Shown here: piece after piece, positions 47,987 to 56,804 of the stretch | How positions within the stretch are numbered: the stretch's first letter is position 1 | Layout of the letters: the number at the start of each line of letters is the position of its first letter | Assembly: GCA_947385955.1 (NCBI GenBank) | Contig: CANDNA010000002.1 | Span: forward strand, 169,693 to 233,692 | Origin: an uncultured Clostridia bacterium | GTDB lineage: Bacteria > Bacillota > Clostridia > Lachnospirales > Lachnospiraceae | Length of the DNA stretch: 64,000 nucleotides | Reading direction: 5' to 3' | Program-made: the position numbers and the translations under genes | The notes under the pieces: generated by a model | What the model saw: only the letters and a program-made list of their open reading frames with translations | What the model was told of the DNA's origin: nothing | The model's database searches: none

Positions 47987-48065
47987 GGGGTATCGTGACC
48001 TGTCAGCGTAAAGGCTCCTTACATGATTCGTTTCCTTAAAAAATAATATTTTTTCACGATACCCC
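47987..48065. repeat. 79-bp element bounded by a 12-bp perfect inverted repeat
   Basis: GGGGTATCGTGA (47987-47998) and TCACGATACCCC (48054-48065) enclose an AT-rich 55-bp core without an ORF. It is next to T-runs on the plus strand. It could be a large stem-loop, a protein-binding site pair or a miniature mobile element. Confidence 0.5.
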
Positions 48066-48124
48066 CAATACTTTCTCCGTCCGCCTGTTTGTGTGTCCTG
48101 TGTCCTGAATCCTTTATCCAGTGG

Positions 48125-48400
48125 TCAGGTCAGGCGTATCCTGTCATACCGAAGCTCGGTCAGCTTTCCTTCCTGATTCATCACATAGTCCGGCATATAC
48201 ACAGTCTCTTCATTCACAAAGCAGGCCCGCACCAGCTCTTCAGCAGATACTTCTCTGCCATCCAGATACAGAACCGCACCGCTTCTGGCGATCCCTTCCA
48301 GGTGTACCCTTATGTCGTGCAGCTCATCTTTCTGTAACACATATGATCCCCCCTTCTGTTCAATTTGAAAATCCGGAGACAAGGATCTGCTGTGATACAT
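48125..48400 (-). CDS. Small hypothetical protein
   Basis: 91 residues from ATG 48400 (MYHSRSLSPDFQIEQKGGS), with GAAGGA 6 bp upstream; a longer frame from 48469 lacks an RBS. The sequence has a balanced, charged composition (QKDELHDIRVHLEGIARSG, GREVSAEELVRACF) and looks coding, but I know no family. No signal peptide or membrane helix in the short form. Confidence 0.5.
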   Translation of the reverse strand: MYHSRSLSPDFQIEQKGGSYVLQKDELHDIRVHLEGIARSGAVLYLDGREVSAEELVRACFVNEETVYMPDYVMNQEGKLTELRYDRIRLT

Positions 48401-48810
48401 TCTATTCCTTCGGATTTTCATGGGAATTTTCGGTAAAAATGGTATGAAAACAGCACTGAAGAGATGCACGGACGTGTATTATGACATACTATAAATGTAA
48501 TACTACGTTGTGGAATTTGAATTATAACATTAAGAAATTGTTGGAAAATTCTGATGTCCTGTTCACGCACAGGAGCTGATAAGACTCCCTCCTGCCATCC
48601 GGCAGAAGTTCTGATGACGAAACTTTCCGTTTCTGGACTTAATGTAAGACGGCATATCCTTTATGCCTCTGATTCGATAAATACCATGCCTCCTTCCAAT
48701 ATACAGATTGTCCGAAAGCACCTCTGCATATTATTATAACGTAAAATTTCCACAGATACAAGCGTTTTTGAAAATTTATGAAAAATTTATGAATTGTAAA
48801 TCCTTCTATT

Positions 48811-48838
48811 GACTTGAAGAATCAATAAGTATAAGATA
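48811..48838 (+). promoter_or_regulatory. Promoter ahead of the mecA leader
   Basis: TTGACT (about 48811), 17-bp spacer, TAAGAT. An inverted repeat TAAGT-9-ACTTA overlaps the -10 and could be an operator. Upstream, 48401-48800 shows no gene. Confidence 0.5.
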
Positions 48839-48862
48839 CACTTAATAATAATAAAGAGTCCT

Positions 48863-48942
48863 GTCTGCAGTGTGGAAAACCTGCGTATACCGCAGGAATC
48901 CTTTCGGATTTTTCTTCAAAAATAAGCATCCCCTCTGCAGAC
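48863..48942 (+). ncRNA. Candidate structured leader RNA upstream of mecA
   Basis: An 8-bp closing helix GTCTGCAG (48863-48870) / CTGCAGAC (48935-48942) encloses two hairpins, CCTGCG-TATAC-CGCAGG and AATCC-TTTC-GGATT. The segment starts about 25 bp after a promoter and ends 122 bp before mecA. It matches no riboswitch class I know. On the minus strand the second hairpin has a GAAA loop, so the sense of the RNA is uncertain. Confidence 0.4.
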
Positions 48943-49064
48943 TCCCCATATCATATTCATATGTAGTTTTTCAGACAAAACCCATACAGGTAATATGTGA
49001 TTGCAGGAATTTCCAGTTGAAACTGACCAGTAAAATGGTATCATATAAGCGAGGATGTGATTGA

Positions 49065-49853
49065 ATGAAAATTGAAAAAGTAAATGACCATCAAATTCGC
49101 TGCACTTTAACAAAAGCCGACCTGATCGACAGAGAACTGAAAATCAGCGAGCTGGCCTACGGCACGGAAAAGGCCAAGAACCTGTTCCGTGACATGATGC
49201 AGCAGGCCTCCTTTGAATGCGGCTTTGAAGCAGAGAATATTCCCCTGATGATAGAAGCGATACCCCTGAATGCGGAATGTATCGTTCTCATTATTACAAA
49301 AGTAGAAGATCCGGAAGAACTGGATACCCGTTTTTCCAAGTTTGCACCTTCCATACACGATGCAGAGGAGGATGGTGCGGAAGAGCCGGCGGAGAGTTAT
49401 CTGGAAGGAGCAGACGATGTCCTTGATCTGTTCAAAAAACTTCATGAAAACAAACTGAAAAATTCATATGAAGGAGAAACCGCACAAAATACCGAAGTGC
49501 CTTCTTCCCTGGCTGATTTATCCACTGGCAGCGAATCCGTTGCACTGGCTCTGGAGGCAGATCTGACAAAGGTATTTTCATTTCCCCATTTAAGTGAGCT
49601 GACCCGGCTGGCACATGTGCTGAAAAACTTTTATCGCGGAACCAACTCCTTATACAGCAGCAGGGAAAGTGGTAATTACTCTCTGATTCTTACCAAAAGC
49701 GGACACTCCCCGGAGGAGTTTAATAAAGTCTGCAATATTATTTCCGAATATGGTGTCCCGGAAAAATATTTCTCCGGCACCGAGGCTTATTTAAACGAAC
49801 ATTGTGAACTTTTTATTGCCGATCATGCGCTCCAGTCTCTGGCCCTGATCTGA
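49065..49853 (+). CDS. mecA: Adaptor protein MecA
   Basis: Adaptor that delivers substrates to ClpC/ClpP. 262 residues: an N-terminal substrate-binding domain (MKIEKVNDHQIRCTLTKADL ... ELAYGTEKAKNLFRDMMQQA, about 1-85), an acidic linker (about 100-170) and a C-terminal ClpC-binding domain (about 175-262, with LARLAHVL-like LTRLAHVLKNFYRGTNSLY and EYLxEHCE-like EAYLNEHCELFI). RBS GAGGATG, rather distant. Monocistronic with its own leader and terminator. Confidence 0.92.
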   Translation: MKIEKVNDHQIRCTLTKADLIDRELKISELAYGTEKAKNLFRDMMQQASFECGFEAENIPLMIEAIPLNAECIVLIITKVEDPEELDTRFSKFAPSIHDAEEDGAEEPAESYLEGADDVLDLFKKLHENKLKNSYEGETAQNTEVPSSLADLSTGSESVALALEADLTKVFSFPHLSELTRLAHVLKNFYRGTNSLYSSRESGNYSLILTKSGHSPEEFNKVCNIISEYGVPEKYFSGTEAYLNEHCELFIADHALQSLALI

Positions 49854-49886
49854 AATGAAAGAGGACCTGAAAATGAATGGACTGAA

Positions 49887-49922
49887 AAAAGAAGCAATTC
49901 CTTTCACGGAAATGCTTCTTTT
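49887..49922. terminator. Bidirectional terminator between mecA and DUF1858 gene
   Basis: Stem AAAAGAAGCA / TGCTTCTTTT with T-runs on both strands. Confidence 0.85.
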
Positions 49923-49965
49923 CTGTTTCTCAGGTCACGGCGTTTTCTGTAGCGCCTGTCTGCTC

Positions 49966-50157
49966 TTATAACGCCTTAATCTGCTTCATCAACTCATCCA
50001 CATCAAGGCCATGTACCATTGCCGCTTCCTCCAATGTCTCACCCTGTGCAGAAGGACATCCCAGGCAATGCATACCTGCTGCCATCAGAATCGGAGCAAT
50101 ACCCGGATTTACCGTCAGTATCTCGCCGATTGTCATGTCTTTCGTAATATCTGCCAT
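49966..50157 (-). CDS. DUF1858-domain small protein
   Basis: 63 residues from ATG 50157 (RBS AGGAGGTAG). The sequence [19 protein letters not shown] followed by [19 protein letters not shown] is the DUF1858 pattern, with the CxxC pair that suggests a redox or metal role; function not established. It is divergent from the pyruvate formate-lyase genes; the gap 50158-50452 holds the pflB promoter. Confidence 0.85.
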   Translation of the reverse strand: MADITKDMTIGEILTVNPGIAPILMAAGMHCLGCPSAQGETLEEAAMVHGLDVDELMKQIKAL

Positions 50158-50365
50158 TTCCACTACCTCCTGTAAAATATGCCATCCCATCCTGCGGAGC
50201 CGTTTTCTGCCATTTTGCCTGATGACAGCCCATTGCCTGATGATGGCTGCGTGAATATTATAATACTTTAACCCCTGATTGGCAAGTTATCCACGTTTTC
50301 AACAAAAATTAATAAAAATTTCATGATTTTTGCAGGTTTGTATACAAAAAAATACATGGCGATTC

Positions 50366-50395
50366 TTGACGTTTCAGTGGTTTAGCACTTATAAT
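50366..50395 (+). promoter_or_regulatory. Promoter of the pyruvate formate-lyase locus
   Basis: TTGACG (50366-50371), 18-bp spacer, perfect TATAAT (50390-50395), followed by a 57-bp leader with AGGAGG. No Rex-box or Fnr site could be called with confidence. Confidence 0.65.
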
Positions 50396-50452
50396 AATTT
50401 ACATAAGGTTAACAATGGTTTTAACTAATAAACGATAGGAGGCTATTTCAAA

Positions 50453-52492
50453 ATGAGACCAGAATGGAAAGATTTTGTAAGCGGAAAATGGGATTCAGAA
50501 GTTAACGTGCGTGACTTCATTCAGAAGAACTATACTCCGTATGAGGGGGATGAATCCTTCCTGGCAGACGCTACACAGAATACAAAAGATCTGTGGGCAA
50601 CCGTACTTGATTTACAGAAAAAGGAACGTGAAGCAGGTGGTGTTCTTGACATGGATACCAAGGTAGTTTCTACTATTACCTCTCATGGACCCGGATATCT
50701 GGACAAGAGCAAAGAAACAATCGTTGGTTTCCAGACAGACAAACCGTTCAAGCGTTCTCTGCAGCCTTATGGCGGTATCAGAATGGCTGAGAAGGCTTGC
50801 TCCGACAATGGATATGAAGTAGATCCTGAAATCAGCGAATTTTTCTCCACTCATAGAAAAACCCACAATGCCGGATGCTTTGACGCTTACAATGCAGAGA
50901 TGAGAGCGTGCCGTTCTTCCCATATCATCACAGGTCTTCCGGATGCTTATGGCCGCGGACGTATCATCGGCGATTACAGACGTGTAGCTCTGTATGGTAT
51001 TGATTATCTGATCGAAGATAAGCAGGCACAGAAGGATTCCACCGGACGCGTTATGACAGATGATGTAATTCGTCTTCGTGAAGAGATTTCCGAACAGATT
51101 ACGGCATTGAAGCTGATGAAAGAAATGGCTGCTTCCTATGGCTGTGATATTTCCAAACCTGCCACCAATGTACAGGAAGCTATTCAGGCTACCTATTTCG
51201 GTTATCTTTGCGCTGTTAAGGAGCAGAACGGTGCTGCTATGTCTCTTGGACGTACTTCCACCTTCCTTGACTGCTTCGCTCAGAGAGATTTAAAGAACGG
51301 TACCTTTACAGAAGAACAGATTCAGGAGTTTGTTGACCACTTCATCATGAAGCTGCGTCTGATCAAGTTCGCACGTACTCCTGAATACAATCAGATTTTT
51401 GCAGGTGATCCGGTATGGGTAACAGAGTCTCTTGCAGGTGTTGGTGTTGACGGACGTCATATGGTAACAAAGATGAGCTTCCGTTATCTGCACACACTTG
51501 AGAACCTGGGTGCAAGCCCTGAACCCAACCTGACAGTTCTCTGGTCCACCAGACTTCCTGAGAACTTCAAGAAATACTGTGCTAAGATCTCCATTACCAC
51601 ATCTTCCATCCAGTATGAGAACGATGACCTGATGAGAGTGACACACGGTGATGACTATGGTATCGCATGCTGCGTATCTTCTATGGTAATCGGTAAGGAA
51701 ATGCAGTTCTTCGGTGCCCGTGCAAACCTTGCAAAATGTCTGCTTTATGCGCTGAACGGCGGTGTTGATGAAGTAACAAAGAAACAGGTTGGACCCAAAT
51801 ATCGTCCTGTAGCAGGCGATGTACTGGATTATGACGATGTATATGCAAAATTCATGGATATGATGGAATGGCAGGCAGATGTATATGTAAACACTCTGAA
51901 CATCATCCATTACATGCATGATAAATACTGCTATGAGAGAGCAGAGATGGCTCTTCATGACAGAGATGTAAAACGTTATTTTGCAACCGGTGTGGCAGGC
52001 CTTTCCATCGTTGCTGACTCTCTGTCTGCAATCAAATATGCCAAAGTTGAAGTGGTACGTGATGAAGACGGCGTAATCGTTGACTTTAAGACCACCGGTG
52101 AATTCCCGAAATATGGTAACGATGATGACCGCGTAGACTCCATTGCACAGGATATCGTACACAAATTCATGACTGCAATCAGGAGACATCATACCTACAG
52201 AAATGGTGTTCCTACCACTTCTATCCTTACCATCACTTCCAATGTAACTTATGGTAAGGCAACCGGCAATACACCTGACGGACGTAAGAAAGGACAGCCT
52301 TTTGCACCTGGTGCAAACCCGATGCATGGACGTGATACACATGGTGCAGTCGCTTCTCTGTCCTCCGTATCCAAACTTCCGTTTAAAGATGCTCAGGACG
52401 GTATTTCCAATACCTTCACCATCATTCCTGGCGCACTTGGAAAAGAGGATCAGGTATTTGCAGGAGATATCGAACTTGATCTCAACAACTAA
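50453..52492 (+). CDS. pflB: Pyruvate formate-lyase large subunit lacking the glycyl-radical domain
   Basis: Splits pyruvate and CoA into acetyl-CoA and formate. 679 residues align with PflB from near the N-terminus through the catalytic Cys pair (GIACCVSSM, about 405) and [20 protein letters not shown], to [28 protein letters not shown]. There full-length PflB (about 760 residues) would continue into the radical domain. Here it ends after about ten unrelated residues ([11 protein letters not shown]). The stop is clean and the next gene has its own RBS, so this is not a sequencing frameshift. The radical domain is supplied by the 80-residue protein downstream. Codon use is strongly biased, as in highly expressed genes. 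Confidence 0.95.
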   Translation: MRPEWKDFVSGKWDSEVNVRDFIQKNYTPYEGDESFLADATQNTKDLWATVLDLQKKEREAGGVLDMDTKVVSTITSHGPGYLDKSKETIVGFQTDKPFKRSLQPYGGIRMAEKACSDNGYEVDPEISEFFSTHRKTHNAGCFDAYNAEMRACRSSHIITGLPDAYGRGRIIGDYRRVALYGIDYLIEDKQAQKDSTGRVMTDDVIRLREEISEQITALKLMKEMAASYGCDISKPATNVQEAIQATYFGYLCAVKEQNGAAMSLGRTSTFLDCFAQRDLKNGTFTEEQIQEFVDHFIMKLRLIKFARTPEYNQIFAGDPVWVTESLAGVGVDGRHMVTKMSFRYLHTLENLGASPEPNLTVLWSTRLPENFKKYCAKISITTSSIQYENDDLMRVTHGDDYGIACCVSSMVIGKEMQFFGARANLAKCLLYALNGGVDEVTKKQVGPKYRPVAGDVLDYDDVYAKFMDMMEWQADVYVNTLNIIHYMHDKYCYERAEMALHDRDVKRYFATGVAGLSIVADSLSAIKYAKVEVVRDEDGVIVDFKTTGEFPKYGNDDDRVDSIAQDIVHKFMTAIRRHHTYRNGVPTTSILTITSNVTYGKATGNTPDGRKKGQPFAPGANPMHGRDTHGAVASLSSVSKLPFKDAQDGISNTFTIIPGALGKEDQVFAGDIELDLNN

Positions 52493-52522
52493 TTAACAGG
52501 CTTTTGCAGGGAGGTTAATGCA

Positions 52523-52723
52523 ATGGATGATAAGAAAGTAGAAGAACTTGTAAAAATGCTGGATTCCGGCATGGCAATGGGCGTGGGACATATTAATGTA
52601 GACACCGATCATACCGGCAAGGAAGCTACCAGTGTCCAGACAATGGGATGTACGGATTGTTCCAGAACCCCGCTGGCATGCAGTGTACCTACCCTGCATC
52701 AGGGTCTTGATGATTATCAATAA
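52523..52723 (+). CDS. 66-residue Cys-containing protein related to the glycyl-radical subunit N-terminus
   Basis: MDDKKVEELVKMLDSGMAMG followed by VGHINV aligns with [21 protein letters not shown] of the 80-residue glycyl-radical subunit, so the two share ancestry. The radical loop is absent. In its place is MGCTDCSRTPLACSVPTLHQ followed by GLDDYQ, with three Cys that could bind metal or form a disulfide. RBS GGGAGGTT. It sits between the two halves of pyruvate formate-lyase in one transcript, which implies a role in assembly, activation or protection of the enzyme (inference). I do not know a characterised homolog. Confidence 0.8.
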   Translation: MDDKKVEELVKMLDSGMAMGVGHINVDTDHTGKEATSVQTMGCTDCSRTPLACSVPTLHQGLDDYQ

Positions 52724-52782
52724 AACAATTTTCACTGCCCATGCGGCACATTCAATGATTTTAATTTAAGGAGGAATTTCCT

Positions 52783-53025
52783 ATGGCAACAAATAGTGCA
52801 CAGGTTGATAACCTGGTAGCTTTGTTAGATGGTTACGCAACAAAAGGCGGACATCATTTAAATGTTAACGTATTAAACAGAGATATGCTGTTAGATGCAC
52901 AGAAGCATCCTGAGAATTATCCTCAGTTGACGATCCGTGTTTCCGGATATGCAGTAAACTTCATCAAATTGACTCCGGAACAGCAGGCAGATGTCATCTC
53001 CCGTACATTCCACGAGAGTATCTAA
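52783..53025 (+). CDS. grcA: Glycyl-radical subunit of pyruvate formate-lyase (GrcA-like)
   Basis: 80 residues that correspond to the last about 75 of full-length Pfl[39 protein letters not shown] and the radical loop [11 protein letters not shown] with the Gly that the activase converts to a radical, then [29 protein letters not shown]. In Escherichia coli GrcA/YfiD is a spare part for damaged PFL. Here it is the only radical domain at this locus and must complete the large subunit. It is followed by a terminator, then pflA. Confidence 0.93.
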   Translation: MATNSAQVDNLVALLDGYATKGGHHLNVNVLNRDMLLDAQKHPENYPQLTIRVSGYAVNFIKLTPEQQADVISRTFHESI

Positions 53026-53040
53026 GCACAGCAGAACCAA

Positions 53041-53075
53041 ACCCCCGGATACCCGATTCCGGGGGTTTTCTTTTG
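53041..53075 (+). terminator. Terminator between grcA and pflA
   Basis: GC-rich stem ACCCCCGGA / TCCGGGGGT followed by TTTTCTTTT. Leaky readthrough or a separate pflA promoter would keep activase lower than its substrate. Confidence 0.85.
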
Positions 53076-53136
53076 AAATAACAGATACAAACAATAGGAA
53101 GTATGTAAACAAGGCGAAAAATGGAGGTAATGTAAC

Positions 53137-53895
53137 ATGAGTGGCAGAATCCATTCTCTGGAATCTTTTGGGACTGTAGACGGTCCCGGTGTGCGTTTTG
53201 TCGTATTTGTACAGGGATGTCCTATGCGCTGCGCCTACTGTCATAACCCGGACACCTGGGATATGCACGCAGGCACTCTTATGGAAGCTGACGAAATTAT
53301 TGAGCAGTATGAAAGAAATATCAGCTTTTACAAGGGGGGCGGTATTACTGTTACCGGCGGAGAGCCTCTGATGCAGGTGGATTTTCTGACAGAACTTTTT
53401 ACTCTTGCAAAAGCAAAAAATATTCATACCTGTATTGATTCTTCCGGGATAGCATTTCAGCCTGACAATGCCGTCTGGATGAAAAAACTGGATGATCTGC
53501 TGGCTCTTACGGATTTGGTTATGTTGGATATCAAACATATCGATCCTGAGAAGCACAAGGAACTGACTGCCCAGCCCAATGACAAAATCCTTGCTTTTGC
53601 TGAATATCTTTCTGAAAAAGGGATTGCGATCTGGATCCGGCATGTAGTGGTGCCTGGTATTACGGATGATGATCAATATTTATATAAACTGGGCCATTTC
53701 ATCGGTGGTCTGAAAACATTAAAGGCACTGGATGTCCTGCCTTATCATACAATGGGAAAGGTAAAATACGAAAAACTGGGCATTCCCTACAAGTTGGAGG
53801 GTGTGGAGGCAATGGACAAAGATAAAGTCATCGAAAAAAAGCAGGTCATACTGGATGGTATCAAAGCACGTCGTGCTGAAGACGCTGACCAATAA
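53137..53895 (+). CDS. pflA: Pyruvate formate-lyase activating enzyme
   Basis: Radical SAM enzyme that abstracts hydrogen from the glycyl residue of the radical domain. 252 residues: GRIHSLESFGTVDGPGVRFV, the cluster motif QGCPMRCAYCHNPDTW (CxxxCxxC), GGITVTGGEPLMQ (SAM-binding GGE) and the C-terminal LPYHTMGKVKYEKLG. RBS GGAGG before the ATG. Its protein substrate here is the separate 80-residue subunit. Confidence 0.96.
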   Translation: MSGRIHSLESFGTVDGPGVRFVVFVQGCPMRCAYCHNPDTWDMHAGTLMEADEIIEQYERNISFYKGGGITVTGGEPLMQVDFLTELFTLAKAKNIHTCIDSSGIAFQPDNAVWMKKLDDLLALTDLVMLDIKHIDPEKHKELTAQPNDKILAFAEYLSEKGIAIWIRHVVVPGITDDDQYLYKLGHFIGGLKTLKALDVLPYHTMGKVKYEKLGIPYKLEGVEAMDKDKVIEKKQVILDGIKARRAEDADQ

Positions 53896-54021
53896 TATGT
53901 ATATGAGCCGTTACTTTCCTGCATTTTCTACTTGTATTCATCATACATTTGTATTAAAATAAACTTGGTAATTGATATTGAACTATCAAAAAGAAATATG
54001 ATTATAAGGAGGATATTTATT

Positions 54022-54192
54022 ATGGCATATGTAATCAGTGATGGTTGTGTAAGCTGCGGCGCATGCGAAGGACAGTGCCCCGTTGGCGCTATCAGTATGG
54101 GAGATACACAGTTTCAGATTGATCCTGATAAATGCATTAGCTGCGGTTCCTGTGCAGGTGCCTGCCCTACAGGTTCTATCTCAGAAGAGTAA
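54022..54192 (+). CDS. 2[4Fe-4S] ferredoxin
   Basis: 56 residues from ATG 54022 (RBS AAGGAGG at about 54006-54012). Two clusters: CVSCGACEGQCPVGA and CISCGSCAGACPTGS, with the classic CxxCxxCxxxCP spacing twice. It is a low-potential electron carrier, e.g. for hydrogenase, Rnf or radical SAM enzymes. It stands 126 bp after pflA and may deliver electrons to it (inference). Confidence 0.95.
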   Translation: MAYVISDGCVSCGACEGQCPVGAISMGDTQFQIDPDKCISCGSCAGACPTGSISEE

Positions 54193-54220
54193 GTTCCGGT
54201 TTTGTTAAAAGCAGAGATAC

Positions 54221-54250
54221 AAAAGCACTCAGAAAAATGAGTGCTTTTTT
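54221..54250. terminator. Bidirectional terminator between ferredoxin and MerR-like gene
   Basis: Stem AAAAGCACTCA / TGAGTGCTTTT with a 6-nt loop; its plus-strand tail is T-rich. It overlaps the last codons of the MerR-like gene. Confidence 0.85.
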
Positions 54251-54858
54251 CTTTTTTCCTTTTTTCCTGCCTTTTCCCGTATCAATTCATCAATTTGACG
54301 GAAATGTTCTTCTTCTCGTTTTATTCTTTCATTTTCTCTCTCTTCCTCCCGTTCCGTCTGCAGTCTGAACTGATAATCCAGCTCTTTCAATACACTTTCT
54401 TTGATCTGTTCACAGAATATTTCGTTTTCTTCCTTGATCGTATCCACAATCATATTTCTGAGCAATATCTGAAGCCGATATGCCTTTTCCTCCCGCTCTC
54501 TTGCCGGCGCTGTTTCCCTTCTTATCATACCTGCTTCCTTTTTAGAAACAGCTACTTCATTTCGCTCCTGTGCCTCTGTGCTTTCCCCCTGCCTTTCACT
54601 CATGCCATCCTGTACCTCATCCTGGCTGCCTTCTATTTCCTGCTTCAAAGCCTTTCTGATCGCCTTTAACTGAAACCCCTGCTCTTTCATCGTTTTGACT
54701 CGTTTCAGCCGGTTTACATCGTCCTGCGTATAGTAACGATGCCCCAGCTTATTGCGTTTAATCGGAAGCTCCAATTCATCTTCCCAATACCGCAGAACAT
54801 GACTCTCTACCTCTACCTGCTTTGCTGCGTCTGAAATCATGTACATTTTTTGTTCCAT
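54229..54858 (-). CDS. MerR-family DNA-binding protein
   Basis: 209 residues. N-terminal MerR winged helix (about 5-75: MISDAAKQVEVESHVLRYWE, RNKLGHRYYTQDDVNRLKRV). A long linker and a highly charged Glu/Lys/Arg coiled coil (about 125-205, LRNMIVDTIKEENEIF, REEERENERIKREEEHF) follow. The layout resembles RacA-like chromosome-anchoring proteins more than ligand-binding MerR regulators, but the target is not evident. It is downstream of dnaB. Confidence 0.8.
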   Translation of the reverse strand: MEQKMYMISDAAKQVEVESHVLRYWEDELELPIKRNKLGHRYYTQDDVNRLKRVKTMKEQGFQLKAIRKALKQEIEGSQDEVQDGMSERQGESTEAQERNEVAVSKKEAGMIRRETAPAREREEKAYRLQILLRNMIVDTIKEENEIFCEQIKESVLKELDYQFRLQTEREEERENERIKREEEHFRQIDELIREKAGKKEKRKKHSFF

Positions 54859-55006
54859 ACCCTTTTCCTCCTGTCAATTCTGTAAACGGTTTCCTGCCAG
54901 TTCAAACAGGGAAACTCTTTCCCTGTAAAAGCAAAAAAGGACCTGCTTTTTATGCCTGTCCTCTTTTGTATGTTCCCACCCCTATGAAATTGTATCCATT
55001 CCAAAA

Positions 55007-56344
55007 CTATTTCTGCATATTTGCAAATTTGGTATAATCTGGCAGCCATGCCAGATTAATTGTCCCGATAGGACCATTCCTCTGTTTGGCAATAATAATC
55101 TCTGCCACACCTTTCAGTTCGGTATCTTTATTATAATAATCATCACGATAGATGAACATAACTACATCCGCATCCTGCTCAATGGCACCCGATTCACGCA
55201 AATCCGAAAGCATCGGCCTGTGATCCGGTCTTTGCTCCACAGCACGGCTAAGCTGGGACAATGCCAGAACCGGTACACTAAGTTCTCTGGCAAGCGCCTT
55301 TAAGGACCTGGAAATATCTGATATTTCCTGCTGTCTGGAATCCGTTCTGCCACTTCCTGACATAAGCTGTAAATAATCAATAATAATCATCTGCAGGCCA
55401 TGTTCCAGCTTGTATTTTCTGCACTTGGAACGGAGTTCCGAAATAGTGATTCCCGGTGTATCATCAATGATCAGTTTGGACTGGCCAATAATGCCTGCAC
55501 TTTCGATCAGCTTTTCCCACTCTGCATCTGTCAGATTACCGGTACGGATATGCTGGGAATCCACTTTGGATTCCAGTGAAAACAGCCGGTTCACCAACTG
55601 TTCCCTGGACATTTCCAGACTGAAAATAGCCACTGTTTCCTTTTGTTTAAAAGCCACATATTGAGCAATATTCAGCACAAATGCAGTCTTTCCCATAGAG
55701 GGCCTTGCTGCCACTAAAATCAGGTCAGACGGCTGCATACCGGCTGTCCTGTAGTCCAGGTCAATAAACCCGGTAGGAATGCCGGTTACCACTCCTTTGT
55801 TACGGGAAGCTGCCTCAATTCGATTCATGGCATTCATAACAATTTCACGAATCGGCACATAATCACTGCTGTTTCTTTTCTGCAATAAATCAAAAATCTT
55901 CTTTTCGGTTTCTTCCAGTATGTACTCCAGGCTCTCCTTCCCTGCATAACAGGTATTGGCAATCTCTTCATTCAAACGGATCAGTCTGCGTAACATCGCT
56001 TTTTCTGCCACAATATTGGCATAGTACTTTACATTTGCCGATGTGGGAACCGCTGTAATCAGTTCCCGGATAAACTCCAGGCTGCTGATTTCGGGTGGCA
56101 CATCCTTTTCCCTGAGCCTGTCCTGCAGCGTAATCAAATCTACAGGCTTTCCTTCATCGTTCAGTTCCACCATAGACGCAAAGACGATACCATACTGCTT
56201 TCCATAGAAGTCCTCTTCCCGCAAAATCCCGGACGCTGCAACGATTGCTTCCTGGTCTATCATCATGGAGCCAATCACAGACTGTTCTGCCTCCACACTA
56301 TGAGGCAGTACCCTTTTCAGCAGTGCTTCTTCCATTGCTTCCAT
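55007..56344 (-). CDS. dnaB: Replicative DNA helicase
   Basis: Hexameric helicase of the replication fork. 445 residues: N-terminal DnaB domain (about 10-115, PHSVEAEQSVIGSMMID), linker helix and RecA-like motor with Walker A ARPSMGKTAFVLNIAQY (about 205), SLEMSREQLVNRL, IDYLQLMSGSG (Walker B, about 310) and the Arg-finger region. The last family stretch GPIGTINLAWLPDYTKFANM is complete. It starts 10 bp after rplI; gdpP-rplI-dnaB is a conserved Firmicutes cluster. Confidence 0.97.
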   Translation of the reverse strand: MEAMEEALLKRVLPHSVEAEQSVIGSMMIDQEAIVAASGILREEDFYGKQYGIVFASMVELNDEGKPVDLITLQDRLREKDVPPEISSLEFIRELITAVPTSANVKYYANIVAEKAMLRRLIRLNEEIANTCYAGKESLEYILEETEKKIFDLLQKRNSSDYVPIREIVMNAMNRIEAASRNKGVVTGIPTGFIDLDYRTAGMQPSDLILVAARPSMGKTAFVLNIAQYVAFKQKETVAIFSLEMSREQLVNRLFSLESKVDSQHIRTGNLTDAEWEKLIESAGIIGQSKLIIDDTPGITISELRSKCRKYKLEHGLQMIIIDYLQLMSGSGRTDSRQQEISDISRSLKALARELSVPVLALSQLSRAVEQRPDHRPMLSDLRESGAIEQDADVVMFIYRDDYYNKDTELKGVAEIIIAKQRNGPIGTINLAWLPDYTKFANMQK

Positions 56345-56354
56345 ATGTTCCCTT

Positions 56355-56804
56355 CTATTTTTCTTCCACCACTTTGACTTTTAGCTGGCCGCTTACCTTG
56401 GGATGCAGTTTTATCTGAACCTGAAAAACTCCAAAATTCTTAATCGGCTCTGTCATCTGTATCTTCTTTTTGTCAATTTCCATTCCGCATTGGCTTTTTG
56501 CAGCCTGGGCGATCTCTTTACTGGATACAGAACCGAATGCTTTTCCACCTTCCCCGGCCTTCATTTTAACAACTACTTCTTTTGTCTCCATTTCTTCTGC
56601 AAACGCTCTTGCTGCTTCCAGCCGTTCTTTGGCCAGTTTCTCTTCATTGGCCTTCTGCAGTTTTAAATCATTCAGATTTTTTGCATTTGCTTCCACTCCC
56701 AATTTCTTGGGCAACAGGAAATTCCGCACATAACCGTCACTTGCCTCAACGATTTCTCCTTTTTTTCCAAGGCTTTTTACATCCTCTAATAAGATTACTT
56801 TCAT
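56355..56804 (-). CDS. rplI: 50S ribosomal protein L9
   Basis: 149 residues. N-terminal rRNA-binding domain MKVILLEDVKSLGKKGEIVE followed by GYVRNFLLPKKLGVEA, central helix, and C-terminal domain with GEGGKAFGSVSSKEIAQA. It overlaps gdpP by 4 bp (ATGA). Confidence 0.97.
   Translation of the reverse strand: MKVILLEDVKSLGKKGEIVEASDGYVRNFLLPKKLGVEANAKNLNDLKLQKANEEKLAKERLEAARAFAEEMETKEVVVKMKAGEGGKAFGSVSSKEIAQAAKSQCGMEIDKKKIQMTEPIKNFGVFQVQIKLHPKVSGQLKVKVVEEK

Noticed and set aside
50287..50295. DnaA-box-like TTATCCACG upstream of pflB
   Set aside because: A single mismatched site is expected by chance.
50453..53025. Frameshift or sequencing error explaining the short pflB
   Set aside because: The stop is followed by an intergenic gap, a separate RBS and a different ORF before the radical domain, which has its own RBS. 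A single indel cannot rejoin them.
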